From Clostridiales bacterium (GTDB lineage: Bacteria; Bacillota; Clostridia; Christensenellales; UBA1242), in NCBI GenBank assembly GCA_918292005.1, contig CAKJZJ010000003.1:68161-132160 (forward strand): a DNA stretch of 64,000 bases, written 5' to 3'. This document shows positions 19,173 through 32,474 of the stretch, in pieces. Position numbers and translations under genes: made by a program. Below the pieces are notes generated by a model. That model did not search any database, had not been told where the DNA came from, and saw only the letters and a program-made list of their open reading frames with translations. Numbering within the stretch: position 1 is the first letter of the stretch; every line of letters begins with the position of its first letter.

Positions 19173-20418
19173 AGTCTCTATTATAACCCTAGGGTGCAAA
19201 CAGAATAAATACGAGTCAGATTGTATGGCTAGGATTCTTTCTGAAAATGGATATACTGTTACCGAAAATTTAGAATTTGCCGATATATACATTTTGAATA
19301 CATGTGCAGTTACGTCAGAAGCAGAGAAAAAAAGTAGACAACATATAGTTAAATTCAATAAACTCAATCCTGCATGTAGAATTATAGTCTGTGGCTGTGC
19401 TAGTGAAAAAAATAAGGATCAATTTATAGATAAACCAAATGTAAAAGTGGTTTTTGGTACAGAAGGCAAAGAAAGAATTTTGGAATATGTGCAGGGGACT
19501 CTCTCTCAGGGTGTTCCGACTAGCAAAGTTTATGCCAGTCCTATCGGACCTATTAAGTCTACGACCAGAGAATACGTCAAGATTCAAGATGGTTGTAATA
19601 ATTTTTGTTCCTATTGTATCATTCCATATTTGCGTGGTAGGTCTCGTAGTAGAGATTTGGATGATATTGTGCATGAATGTGAGATTATTGCTAATAGGTC
19701 TCATGAGATAGTACTGACGGGTATAGATATTAGCAGTTACTCCATTGATGGTAAGCCTGCTTTACATATTCTTATGGACAGGCTCTCACATGTAAATGCA
19801 CTTATTCGTTTAGGCTCTCTTGAAGTCGGTGTTATTACCGAAGAATTTATGCAAATATTATCAAATATGCCTAATTTTGCACCGCATTTTCATTTGTCTC
19901 TGCAGAGTGGTGATGATGATATTTTGAAACTAATGAATAGGCATTATACAGCAGAAGAGTTTTATAAAAGGGTTTTGCTTATCAGAAAGTATTTTCCAGA
20001 TTGCAATCTTACGACTGATGTTATAGTTGGTTTTGGTAATGAAAGTGAAGCACAATTCGAGAATACCAAAGAGTTCATCAAAAAAGTTGGCTTTTCATTT
20101 GTGCATATATTCCCATACTCTAGACGTGCTGGTACTAGGGCATATACCTTTCCCGATTTAACTATGGCTATCAAAAAGCAAAGAGTTGATGAATTGGAAG
20201 AAGTAAACAATATACTAAAAGTAGCATATCTAGAGAAATTTATTGGCAGGGAGTCTGTTGTTCTTATAGAAGAGAAAAAAGACTTTTTCGAGGGGTTTAG
20301 CCCCGAGTATATTAGATGTTACACAGATGAAAATGTAGAGAGTGGTCACTTGTATAGAGTGAAGTTTACTGGTATTTATGATAATGGTATGAAAGTTAAA
20401 ATTTTAAAAGAGGTATGA
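19165..20418 (+). CDS. mtaB: tRNA (N6-threonylcarbamoyladenosine37-C2)-methylthiotransferase MtaB
   Basis: The radical SAM methylthiotransferase (417 aa) converts t6A37 to ms2t6A37 in ANN-decoding tRNAs. The N-terminal UPF0004 domain has three cluster cysteines (TLGCKQNKYES, NTCAVTSEAE, CGCASE), the radical SAM motif is C144, C148, C151 (CNNFCSYC), and a TRAM domain ends the protein. The CKxNxYE pattern marks the MtaB/YqeV branch rather than MiaB or RimO. The rsmE-mtaB order is conserved in Bacillota. Confidence 0.94.
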   Translation: MNKVSIITLGCKQNKYESDCMARILSENGYTVTENLEFADIYILNTCAVTSEAEKKSRQHIVKFNKLNPACRIIVCGCASEKNKDQFIDKPNVKVVFGTEGKERILEYVQGTLSQGVPTSKVYASPIGPIKSTTREYVKIQDGCNNFCSYCIIPYLRGRSRSRDLDDIVHECEIIANRSHEIVLTGIDISSYSIDGKPALHILMDRLSHVNALIRLGSLEVGVITEEFMQILSNMPNFAPHFHLSLQSGDDDILKLMNRHYTAEEFYKRVLLIRKYFPDCNLTTDVIVGFGNESEAQFENTKEFIKKVGFSFVHIFPYSRRAGTRAYTFPDLTMAIKKQRVDELEEVNNILKVAYLEKFIGRESVVLIEEKKDFFEGFSPEYIRCYTDENVESGHLYRVKFTGIYDNGMKVKILKEV

Positions 20419-20819
20419 TTATGTGTTTGTTTTGTGATATTATTTCTGGTAAAATTCCTAGTTATAGAATATATGAAGATGAGTTTACATATGCTTTTTT
20501 AGATATATCAGATGATGTAGTAGGTCATACTCTAGTTGTTCCCAAAAAACATTGCGTGAATATTTTAGATTGCGATAGTAATACACTCAATCATGTCATT
20601 GATACTGTGAAACTTATATCTGAGCATTATGTGAATAATTGTGGGTATGACGGTGTAAATATATTGAATTGTAGTGGCGAGTCTGCACAACAGTCGGTCT
20701 TCCATTTACATGTACATATCATGCCTAGAAATTCGGAAGATGGACTAGATTGTTATCCAGTACTTACCAAAAAGAATTCAGATTTGTCTGCAGTGTGTGA
20801 TAGATTGAAAATTAAATAG
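20415..20819 (+). CDS. HIT family hydrolase (histidine triad)
   Basis: This 134-aa protein of the HIT/Hint group hydrolyses nucleoside phosphoramidates or related adenylates. It has the N-terminal zinc-type CLFCDIISGKIPSY block, the HTLVVPKKH strand and the catalytic triad HLHVH with H97, H99 and H101 followed by IMPR. The ATG overlaps the mtaB stop (ATGA), with AAAGAGG upstream; a second ATG lies two codons later. It is probably the last gene of the rsmE-mtaB transcript. Confidence 0.92.
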   Translation: MIMCLFCDIISGKIPSYRIYEDEFTYAFLDISDDVVGHTLVVPKKHCVNILDCDSNTLNHVIDTVKLISEHYVNNCGYDGVNILNCSGESAQQSVFHLHVHIMPRNSEDGLDCYPVLTKKNSDLSAVCDRLKIK

Positions 20820-20849
20820 TTTTTTACCTATTTTATTTTTAGAAAACAC

Positions 20850-20877
20850 TTGACAATCGCGAATTTTTAAATATAAT
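20850..20877 (+). promoter_or_regulatory. Sigma-A promoter of rpsU
   Basis: TTGACA at 20850-20855, a 16-base spacer and TATAAT at 20872-20877: near-perfect consensus, in keeping with a highly expressed ribosomal protein gene. Confidence 0.88.
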
Positions 20878-20911
20878 TAAATAGAATTAAGAACAAAAGT
20901 GGGTGAATATT

Positions 20912-21094
20912 GTGTCTACAGTTAGAGTTGGTGAAACTGAGAATGTTGAAAATGCTATCAAAAGATTCAAAAGAAAATGCCAGAAAGATGGTATTATCGG
21001 TGATTTGAGAAAGCATGAACAATATGAAAAGCCTAGTGTTAAAAGAAAGAAAAAACAAAAGGCAGCAATTAAAAGAAACAAAAAAAGAGTATAA
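20912..21094 (+). CDS. rpsU: Small ribosomal subunit protein bS21
   Basis: This 60-aa basic protein of the 30S subunit helps initiation. [22 protein letters not shown], the [17 protein letters not shown] block and a lysine-rich tail match bS21 throughout. The GTG at 20912 gives the usual MSxVRV start; an earlier GTG at 20903 would add three residues and is also within reach of the GTGGGTG ribosome site. It has its own strong promoter and terminator. The mtaB-to-rpsU neighbourhood is typical for Bacillota. Confidence 0.95.
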   Translation: MSTVRVGETENVENAIKRFKRKCQKDGIIGDLRKHEQYEKPSVKRKKKQKAAIKRNKKRV

Positions 21095-21099
21095 TAATT

Positions 21100-21134
21100 T
21101 AGAACCTATCTATATGATAGGTTCTATTTTTTTT
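21100..21134 (+). terminator. Terminator of rpsU
   Basis: Perfect ten-base stem AGAACCTATC / GATAGGTTCT (21101-21110 with 21116-21125), five-base loop, then a T-run. Confidence 0.92.
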
Positions 21135-21197
21135 GTAAAATTTCGACAAATGTAGTCATTTTTTTATACTTCAAAGATTTTTAATTGTATGACAAAC

Positions 21198-21207
21198 TTG
21201 CTATAAT
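21198..21207 (+). promoter_or_regulatory. Extended -10 promoter of the 119-aa unknown gene
   Basis: TTGCTATAAT holds a TGn extended motif and a perfect TATAAT, about 30 bases before the start codon; the -35 region is poor. Confidence 0.55.
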
Positions 21208-21239
21208 ACCTATAATGAAAATCAAGAAGGAAATGGAAA

Positions 21240-21599
21240 ATGAGAAATAATGAATTGAAGTTTTTGGCTAGCCTTGCAAAACAGCGACTGATGAATAAAG
21301 ATTATAGTGATAATACCACTACGCATAAGAAAAAGAGTGTTAGTAATTATTACATAGAAAATGCACGTGCGCTGAAAAAATTGCAGGCAGAGACCAATTA
21401 TATTACGATTAGTGAAAAGGAAGATAGTGAATTTGTTGAGATGGTACGTAAACTTATAGCCGAAGATTGTTACAATCCATTGGGACTATTATCCGATAAA
21501 AAATATTTTAATACACTTGATGAGAGCCAAAAAGAATTCTATATCTTGAATCTGAGTGAAAAATATAATAGGGTAAAAGACGAACTTATGTGTGGTTAA
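21240..21599 (+). CDS. Hypothetical protein, 119 aa
   Basis: No family was recognised. The protein is soluble, charged and probably helical, with no signal peptide or membrane segment. Motif-like stretches are NNELKFLASLAKQRLMNKDY at the N-terminus and a C-terminal half rich in Asp, Glu and Tyr (FVEMVRKLIAEDCYNPLGLLSDKKYF, then QKEFYILNLSEKYNRVKDEL). It has a good ribosome site (AAGGA), an extended -10 promoter upstream and a terminator downstream, so it looks like a real single-gene unit between rpsU and pcrA. Confidence 0.75.
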   Translation: MRNNELKFLASLAKQRLMNKDYSDNTTTHKKKSVSNYYIENARALKKLQAETNYITISEKEDSEFVEMVRKLIAEDCYNPLGLLSDKKYFNTLDESQKEFYILNLSEKYNRVKDELMCG

Positions 21600-21600
21600 T

Positions 21601-21630
21601 AAAGATAAGTTTTTAACTTATCTTTTTTTA
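21601..21630 (+). terminator. Terminator of the 119-aa gene
   Basis: Perfect stem AAAGATAAGTT / AACTTATCTTT with a three-base loop and T-run, immediately after the stop codon. Confidence 0.9.
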
Positions 21631-21693
21631 TTGTTTTGAGAAAATATTTATGTGTGATAGACTATTTATGTATAATGACTAAAGGATAAGAAT

Positions 21694-25975
<4,282 letters not shown>

Positions 25976-26020
25976 AAAACATTGTTTTGCAATTTTCTTA
26001 TTAAATTTTGTGAAAATGGG

Positions 26021-26049
26021 TTGAAAAAAAATCCAATATATATTAAAAT
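26021..26049 (+). promoter_or_regulatory. Sigma-A promoter of rpoZ
   Basis: TTGAAA at 26021-26026, 17 bases, TAAAAT at 26044-26049, about 40 bases upstream of the rpoZ start codon. Confidence 0.6.
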
Positions 26050-26090
26050 AATTTAGTGATTAAATATTAATTAGTTTTGGAGATAATGTT

Positions 26091-26291
26091 ATGATGTTAG
26101 AGCCACCTATTGATGAATTAATTGAGAAAGTAGGTAATCCATATAAATTGGCAGTTCTTGTAGGTAAGAGAGCCAAATATTTGAGTGAAACACTTCCTGT
26201 AGAAGAATTGGAAGCGAAGCCAGAAGTAACTAGAGCAGTTGATGAAGTAGAAGAAAACATTATTGTTCTAGATAATGAAGAGAATGCATAA
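26091..26291 (+). CDS. rpoZ: DNA-directed RNA polymerase omega subunit
   Basis: This 66-aa subunit helps fold and hold beta-prime. PPIDELIEKVGNPYKLAVLVGKRAKYLSE matches omega conserved region 1, followed by a PEVTRAVDEVEENII block and an acidic end. GGAG lies eight bases before the first of two adjacent ATG codons. In most Bacillota the order is gmk-rpoZ-coaBC-priA; here both gmk and coaBC are absent from the locus, and rpoZ has its own promoter and terminator. Confidence 0.9.
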   Translation: MMLEPPIDELIEKVGNPYKLAVLVGKRAKYLSETLPVEELEAKPEVTRAVDEVEENIIVLDNEENA

Positions 26292-26332
26292 TTGCATAGA
26301 GTTTAACGTTTAATAAGTACTTTTTTAGAATT

Positions 26333-26367
26333 ATTCTATTGCTGTTATGCAATAGAATTTTTATTTT
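26333..26367 (+). terminator. Terminator of rpoZ
   Basis: Perfect stem ATTCTATTGC / GCAATAGAAT (26333-26342 with 26349-26358) followed by a T-rich run, only about 12 bases before priA. Confidence 0.9.
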
Positions 26368-26378
26368 ATGGGGGTTAG

Positions 26379-28577
26379 ATGATAGCCGAAGTCATAGTTG
26401 ATGTACTATCTAGCGAAGTAGACAAGGTATTTGATTATATTGTACCTTCTTCTTTGTCTGCAGATATTGGTGTTGGCTATAGGGTTTTGGTGCCTTTTGG
26501 CAATAGACAAATAGAAGGCTACATTATTAGTCTCAAAGAGTCTAGCGACTATGATTTATCCAAATTAAAACCTATAATACGCAAATTAGATAATTATCCT
26601 TTGATAAAGCCAGAAATGGTGGAAGTAATACACTATATGAAGGATAAGTTGTATTTGCGTCTGCTAGATGGAGTTAGACTATCTGTTCCCACTCAAGTAC
26701 GTTCGAGTATAAAGGATAAAGTAGAGAGCATTATATCTTTAGATGAGAGCAAAGCAGTAGACTATTTGAGTGGTCTGAGCGCTAGGAATAAAGTAGCACC
26801 TAGAGTGATTGAATATTTACGTCAATATGGTGCTGTGAAACATACATACCTAAATCAGAAGTTTTCTAGTTCCGTTGTGAAAAAATTGATTGAGCAAGGT
26901 GTTTGTATTGAAAATAAACAGAAAGTCAATCGTCTAAAACACAAAAGTAGGATGGACAAACAAATTGTACTAACAGATGTTCAGAATCAGGCAATGAAAC
27001 AGATACTAGCATCACAAGACAAACCAATAGTACTATACGGAGTTACAGGTAGTGGTAAAACCGAAGTATATATGCACGTTATTGCCGATGTATTGAGCAA
27101 GGGTAAGACGGCACTTATGTTGGTTCCAGAGATTTCTCTTACTCCACAGATGGTGGGTGTGTTTACTGCTAGATTTGGTGAAAGGGTGGCAGTATTACAT
27201 AGTGCTCTATCAGTGGGTGAAAAACATGATGAGTGGATGCGTATATATAATGGCGAAGCACAGATTGTTGTTGGTGCCAGGTCGGCTATATTTGCTCCAC
27301 TAGATAAGATTGGGGTTATTATCATTGATGAAGAACATGATTCGTCGTACGTTAGTGATAGCAGTCCTAGATATTTCACACAAGATATTGCTAAATTTAG
27401 GGCATTATATAATAAATGCCCACTAGTTTTGGGCAGTGCGACACCATCTATAGAGACTTTTTATAAGACTACGACTGGCGAATACAATCTAGCGACTATG
27501 CCTGTCAGAGTAAATAATAAACCTATGCCACCTATCAAGATAGTAGATATGTGTACTGAATTCAAATTAGGCAATACTTCTCCCATTTCTTCCTGCCTTA
27601 TGGAGAAATTAGATAAGACTATTAAAGATGGCAATCAGGCGATTTTGTTTATAAATAGACGTGGTTTTAGTTCATATATGATGTGCAGGGAATGCTCATA
27701 TATACCTAAATGTACCGACTGTGATGCCAATTTGGTTTATCACAAAAACGAAGGTGTTTTGAAATGTCACTTCTGTGGCAAAAAATTCAGGGCACTAACG
27801 AAATGTCCTAATTGTGGCAGTGATAGTATCAGAATGGGTGCAACCGGTACACAGCAGGTGGTCGAGTTTATAAAAGATAAATTTCCAGATGTGACGGTGT
27901 TTAGATTAGATAATGATTCGGTTACTACCAAAGATGCATATTCTAGAATATTGGGTGAATTCGCTAGTACCAAGCCGGCAGTATTGGTGGGAACTCAAAT
28001 GGTTACAAAGGGACATGATTTCCCAGCAATTCAATTAGTTGGTATCCTAGATGCAGATATTTCACTTTTCAATTATAGTTATAAAGCTAGTGAGACTACA
28101 TTCGCTCTCATGACACAGGTGGCGGGTAGAGCAGGTAGGGATCAGATAAATGGTGAAGTAGTTCTGCAGACATACGTGCCACGCAATCCAGTATATCTGA
28201 CATGTGCCAATTATGATTATTCCAAGTTTTATGATAAAGAGATTAATTTACGTAAGACCACTCAGTTTCCACCATTTGCGAGTATCGTTCGTATTTTGGT
28301 TACATCTACCGAAGATGATGTGGCAAAGGCGTGTGCTCATGATATAATCATGGAATTGAAAGAATATCGAGTGAAATATGGTAAAGATTTTATATTTATG
28401 GAAGGTATGAAATCCCCAGTTGGCAAAATAAAAAATAAACATCGCTATCAGATAGTAATGCGGTTTAAGACAGATATTTTAGATGGTGTTTTACAAGAAA
28501 TATACACAGTTTTAGATAGAAAGAAAAATAAAAAAACAAGCATATTCGTGGAATTAAATCCAACGTCGCTTAGTTAA
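26379..28577 (+). CDS. priA: Primosomal protein N' (PriA helicase)
   Basis: The replication-restart helicase is 732 aa. The N-terminal DNA-binding domain contains DVLSSEVDKVFDYIVP and RVLVPFGNRQIEGYI. Walker A is GVTGSGKTE from residue 221; the DEEH box is IIDEEHDSSY. Two zinc sites are formed by CRECSYIPKCTDCDANLVYH and CHFCGKKFRALTKCPNCGS. The helicase C-terminal motifs (GTQMVTKGHDFP, QVAGRAGR) are intact. It begins right after the rpoZ terminator, so either read-through or a promoter hidden in that hairpin region must drive the whole downstream block. Confidence 0.97.
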   Translation: MIAEVIVDVLSSEVDKVFDYIVPSSLSADIGVGYRVLVPFGNRQIEGYIISLKESSDYDLSKLKPIIRKLDNYPLIKPEMVEVIHYMKDKLYLRLLDGVRLSVPTQVRSSIKDKVESIISLDESKAVDYLSGLSARNKVAPRVIEYLRQYGAVKHTYLNQKFSSSVVKKLIEQGVCIENKQKVNRLKHKSRMDKQIVLTDVQNQAMKQILASQDKPIVLYGVTGSGKTEVYMHVIADVLSKGKTALMLVPEISLTPQMVGVFTARFGERVAVLHSALSVGEKHDEWMRIYNGEAQIVVGARSAIFAPLDKIGVIIIDEEHDSSYVSDSSPRYFTQDIAKFRALYNKCPLVLGSATPSIETFYKTTTGEYNLATMPVRVNNKPMPPIKIVDMCTEFKLGNTSPISSCLMEKLDKTIKDGNQAILFINRRGFSSYMMCRECSYIPKCTDCDANLVYHKNEGVLKCHFCGKKFRALTKCPNCGSDSIRMGATGTQQVVEFIKDKFPDVTVFRLDNDSVTTKDAYSRILGEFASTKPAVLVGTQMVTKGHDFPAIQLVGILDADISLFNYSYKASETTFALMTQVAGRAGRDQINGEVVLQTYVPRNPVYLTCANYDYSKFYDKEINLRKTTQFPPFASIVRILVTSTEDDVAKACAHDIIMELKEYRVKYGKDFIFMEGMKSPVGKIKNKHRYQIVMRFKTDILDGVLQEIYTVLDRKKNKKTSIFVELNPTSLS

Positions 28578-28589
28578 AAGGAATTATAT

Positions 28590-29063
28590 ATGGCAATAAG
28601 AAATGTTGTACAAATCGGTAATGAAATTCTCAGGAAAACCAGTAAACCCGTACGTGAGTTTGATGAAAAACTTTGGGAATTGCTAGACGATATGAGAGAG
28701 ACAATGGTCAAAAATGATGGTTGTGGACTAGCCGCTGTGCAGGTAGGAATACTCAAACGTATAGTTGTGCTAGACGTCAATCACATGAAAATGGAATTAA
28801 TCAATCCAGTGATTATAGATGCTTTTGGCGAGCAGATAGAGAGAGAAGGTTGTCTATCTTGCAAAGGTCAAAATGGTTACGTCAAAAGACCTAAGGAAGT
28901 AACTGTGAAGGCTCAGGATAGGTATGGTAATGAATTTATCTTGACTGGAGTAGATTTATTGGCTAGAGCAGTTAGTCACGAATTGGATCACCTAGATGGT
29001 GTACTTTTCGTAGATAAAGTTATCGAAGACTATAAAGTGAATAAAGGCAAGGGTAAAAAATGA
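28590..29063 (+). CDS. def: Peptide deformylase
   Basis: This 157-aa Fe/Zn hydrolase removes the N-formyl group from nascent proteins. Motif 1 is GCGLAAVQ (44-51), motif 2 EGCLS (86-90, metal ligand C88) and motif 3 HELDH (130-134). Motif 3 reads SHELDHLDG instead of QHExDHLxG, a small change. The gene lies 12 bases after priA and overlaps fmt by four bases (ATGA), in the classical priA-def-fmt order. Confidence 0.97.
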   Translation: MAIRNVVQIGNEILRKTSKPVREFDEKLWELLDDMRETMVKNDGCGLAAVQVGILKRIVVLDVNHMKMELINPVIIDAFGEQIEREGCLSCKGQNGYVKRPKEVTVKAQDRYGNEFILTGVDLLARAVSHELDHLDGVLFVDKVIEDYKVNKGKGKK

Positions 29064-29995
29064 AAGTAATATTTTTTGGTACTCCAGATTATGCAGTGCC
29101 AGTATTACAGGCACTAATTGATAGTCACCATGAAGTAGTGGCTGTTGTTTCGCAACCAGATAAAGCAAAGGGTAGGAGCAATAAAATTGTTCCCACACCA
29201 GTAAAGGCACTTGCAATGCAGTATGGTGTTCCAGTATTTCAGTACACGAAAATCCGTAAAGATGACGTAAGTGATATGTTGAGTATAGATGCAGATGTTA
29301 TTGTTACCTGTGCGTATGGTCAGATAATAGGCAGTAATGTTTTATTTGCCAAACACTTTGGTGTGATTAATTTACATGGTAGTCTGCTTCCTAAATATCG
29401 TGGTTCTAGTCCAATACAATGGGCTCTTATTAATAATGAAAAAGAGACGGGTGTTACAGTACTTAAATCAGATGTTGGCATGGATGATGGCGAAGTAATG
29501 ATGAAAAGATGTATTCCAATTGCCGATGATGATAATGCCATTACACTCTTTGAGAAATTATCTAGACTATCTGCTGATACCGTAGTAGAAGCATTAGATA
29601 CTCTAGAGAATGGTAGAGCAGTATTTGAGAAACAAGACGAGGCTCAGGCCACATCATGCAAGATGCTCAATGCCGAGATGGGTAATCTAGATTTTGCTCA
29701 GACGACGGCTAGCCTTGTAGGACTTATCAAAGGACTTGCTGCATGGCCTAATGCTCATATGACTATTGATGGTGTCTATTTCAAATTGTATAATGCCAGA
29801 GAGTATAATGGTGCATATGATACATCGGCTCGTCCAGGGCAGGTTTTAATTGCTAATAATAAAGAAGGTTTAGTAATTAGAACTGGTGATGGTGCGATAG
29901 AGATAACTGAATTGTTGCCTATCAATTCCAAAAAAATGACAGCAAAAAGTTATTTAAATGGCAAAAAGATTAATATTGGAAGTATCGTTGAGTGA
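29060..29995 (+). CDS. fmt: Methionyl-tRNA formyltransferase
   Basis: The 311-aa enzyme formylates initiator Met-tRNA with 10-formyl-THF. MKVIFFGTPDYAVPVLQALI opens the Rossmann domain; the catalytic block NLHGSLLPKYRGSSPIQWA includes H106, and TGVTVLKSDVGMDDGEV follows; the C-terminal OB domain ends in LLPINSKKMTAKSYLNG. It partners functionally with the preceding def. The stop overlaps the GTG start of rsmB. Confidence 0.97.
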   Translation: MKVIFFGTPDYAVPVLQALIDSHHEVVAVVSQPDKAKGRSNKIVPTPVKALAMQYGVPVFQYTKIRKDDVSDMLSIDADVIVTCAYGQIIGSNVLFAKHFGVINLHGSLLPKYRGSSPIQWALINNEKETGVTVLKSDVGMDDGEVMMKRCIPIADDDNAITLFEKLSRLSADTVVEALDTLENGRAVFEKQDEAQATSCKMLNAEMGNLDFAQTTASLVGLIKGLAAWPNAHMTIDGVYFKLYNAREYNGAYDTSARPGQVLIANNKEGLVIRTGDGAIEITELLPINSKKMTAKSYLNGKKINIGSIVE

Positions 29996-31275
29996 ATAAA
30001 GAATTAAAGTATTCGTACGCAATACTACATAGTGTGATCGTAGATAAATCCTATGTAAGTATCGAACTCAATAAGGTTTTGGAGAGTGTGGAGAAATCTG
30101 TCAATACAGCCACTATTACCAAAATTGTTTATGGTGTATTGGAACATGACATTACACTAGACTATTTTGTATCTCAATTTGTAAAAAAATCACCTAGTAT
30201 TGACATTATGATATTGCTAAAGATGGTGGCATATTGCTCTAAGGCTGTGAATGGCATACCACCTTTTGCATTGGTTAATGAAATAGTGGATTTATCCAAG
30301 TCGATAGATAGACACCAGTCTGGCTTCGTCAATGCCGTGTCCAAAAAATTGATTTCTAGCGAGATAGTATTGCCTAGCAAATCTAATGTAAAGAAATATT
30401 TGTCAGTGAAATATAATTTTCCAGAGTGGGTAATAAGTGAATTATTGCAGAAACATGATGTTGAATTTGTTACAGCTCTGGTATCTAAAGAATTACCAAC
30501 ACTCACACATATTCGTATTAATGAAAAGAAAATCCCTGTAGCAGACTTTAAAAAGCAATTAGATACATTAGGCATCAAATATACTGATAGTCTATATGGC
30601 TATACGTTGTATGTAGATTATGCAAGACTTTTGGATACTAACCTTATGCAATATGTCATAGTTCAGGGTCTGCCTAGTATTGTTACTTGCAATGTATTGG
30701 GTGCTGAAAAAGGAAAGGTGCTAGATACATGTGCAGCCCCAGGTGGCAAAGCAGTGTACCTGGCTAGCAATCCCGATGTGGTGGTCTATGCATGCGATAT
30801 TCATCCACATAGGGTGGATTTGATTAGAAAATATGCAGGTAGCTGTGGAGTAACTAATATTAAATTTTTTGCGCAAGATGCTACCAAGGAATATACTCCA
30901 TGGCTAGATTTATTCGATTACGTTCTCTGTGATGTACCTTGTAGCAATCTAGGCGTGTCTAGGAAAAAACCAGATGTTTTCCTAAATAAATCATTATCTG
31001 ATGTAAAGACTTTGGCTGGCATGCAATATGCTATTTTGGAGAATTCTGCCAAATACGTAAAAAGTGGTGGTGTTTTGCAGTATTCTACTTGTACTATTCT
31101 AGATAATGAAAATAAGGACGTAATAACCAAATTTTTAAAGAATCACAAAGATTTTGAATTGACGCCTATTAATGTTGCAGGTCTCAATCTATATAATGAT
31201 AATAATATGTACACATTCTATCCCAATATGACAGGTACGGAAGGATTCTTTATAGCAAGGATGAAAAGAAAATGA
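29992..31275 (+). CDS. rsmB: 16S rRNA (cytosine967-C5)-methyltransferase RsmB
   Basis: This 427-aa m5C methyltransferase has an N-terminal NusB-like domain (about 1-130), a Rossmann domain with the SAM motif VLDTCAAPGGKAVYLA, and catalytic cysteines C317 (DVPCSNLG) and C367 (YSTCTI). The start is GTG, overlapping the fmt stop (GTGA), and the stop overlaps rlmN by four bases, so the block is translationally coupled. Confidence 0.95.
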   Translation: MNKELKYSYAILHSVIVDKSYVSIELNKVLESVEKSVNTATITKIVYGVLEHDITLDYFVSQFVKKSPSIDIMILLKMVAYCSKAVNGIPPFALVNEIVDLSKSIDRHQSGFVNAVSKKLISSEIVLPSKSNVKKYLSVKYNFPEWVISELLQKHDVEFVTALVSKELPTLTHIRINEKKIPVADFKKQLDTLGIKYTDSLYGYTLYVDYARLLDTNLMQYVIVQGLPSIVTCNVLGAEKGKVLDTCAAPGGKAVYLASNPDVVVYACDIHPHRVDLIRKYAGSCGVTNIKFFAQDATKEYTPWLDLFDYVLCDVPCSNLGVSRKKPDVFLNKSLSDVKTLAGMQYAILENSAKYVKSGGVLQYSTCTILDNENKDVITKFLKNHKDFELTPINVAGLNLYNDNNMYTFYPNMTGTEGFFIARMKRK

Positions 31276-32474
31276 ATATAATTTTAGATTATGAAAAAAG
31301 TGAAATAACAAAAGCTCTAGAAGGTTTGGATATACCTAAATATCGTGTGGATCAATTAATGTCTGCAGTATATATGGGCAAAGACTTTGATGATAATATC
31401 AATCTGCCAAAATCTTTACTTACTCAATTAAAAGATATGGGATATGTAATGCAACCAATTCATATTCGTAAGGCTATTGAAAGCAAAGGCAAGGATAAAA
31501 CCATCAAGTTTTTGTACGACCTAATGGACGGCAATATTATCGAAGGTGTACTTATGAAGTATGCTTTTGGCAATACACTATGCATTAGTACTCAGGTGGG
31601 GTGCAAGATGAATTGTGCATTCTGTGCTAGTGGACTAAATGGCTTTGTTAGGAATTTGAGTTGTGGTGAGATATTGGGACAGATTACTGCAGTCAATAGA
31701 TATTTGGGTGGTAGTGTCAAAGATCGTAAGATTACCAATATCGTACTCATGGGTAGTGGTGAACCATTAGATAATTTCGACAATGTAAAAAAATTTTTAC
31801 AGATAGTGACATCATCTGATAGTTTTGATATTAGCGTTAGGAATATTTCTGTTTCTACATGTGGCATACCTAGTAGAATAGAAGAATTAGCCGATTTGGG
31901 ACTAGCAGTGACATTGTGTTTTTCGATGCATGCGTCTAATGATACTATTAGGCGTCAGATAATGCCTATAGCAAAAAGGTACACAATTGCCGAAGTAATA
32001 GAAGCATTGAAATACTATCATACTATTACCAATAGACGTATAATCATAGAATACACCCTGATATCAAATGTAAATGATGGTATGAAACATGCCAAAGAAT
32101 TATCGCAAGTACTGAAAAATTTGCCATGTCATGTGAATGTGATTAAACTTAATGAAGTTGATGGTAGAGATTTAAAGGCGCCTACAGTAGATGATTGTAC
32201 TAGATTTGTAGAAAATCTGAATAGATTTGGTGTTAGTGCTACTATGCGTAGGACTCTAGGTGATGACATAGAGGGTGCGTGTGGGATGCTCAGGAATAAA
32301 GAATTGCAGGGTGAAAAGGTGGTTGTCAAGACCAATCCTAATATAAAACCAAAGCCTAGCAAACGCACATTAAACAAAGTGAATGATGTGTCAAAAATGG
32401 CTCAAAATCATAGAAGCAATAAAATCAATACAAAAAATAGCCCAAAAAGAACGAATAATAAAAGGGGAAAATAA
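31272..32474 (+). CDS. rlmN: 23S rRNA (adenine2503-C2)/tRNA methyltransferase RlmN
   Basis: The radical SAM enzyme methylates A2503 of 23S rRNA and A37 of some tRNAs. It is 400 aa. The cluster motif is C111, C115, C118 (CKMNCAFC); the SAM-binding GSGEPLDNFDNV and the C-terminal methyl-carrier cysteine in DDIEGACGML are present. After about residue 350 there is a 50-residue Lys/Asn-rich tail (KPSKRTLNKVND ... NNKRGK) absent from typical RlmN, which may add RNA affinity. The TAA stop overlaps the rsgA start by one base. Confidence 0.95.
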   Translation: MNIILDYEKSEITKALEGLDIPKYRVDQLMSAVYMGKDFDDNINLPKSLLTQLKDMGYVMQPIHIRKAIESKGKDKTIKFLYDLMDGNIIEGVLMKYAFGNTLCISTQVGCKMNCAFCASGLNGFVRNLSCGEILGQITAVNRYLGGSVKDRKITNIVLMGSGEPLDNFDNVKKFLQIVTSSDSFDISVRNISVSTCGIPSRIEELADLGLAVTLCFSMHASNDTIRRQIMPIAKRYTIAEVIEALKYYHTITNRRIIIEYTLISNVNDGMKHAKELSQVLKNLPCHVNVIKLNEVDGRDLKAPTVDDCTRFVENLNRFGVSATMRRTLGDDIEGACGMLRNKELQGEKVVVKTNPNIKPKPSKRTLNKVNDVSKMAQNHRSNKINTKNSPKRTNNKRGK

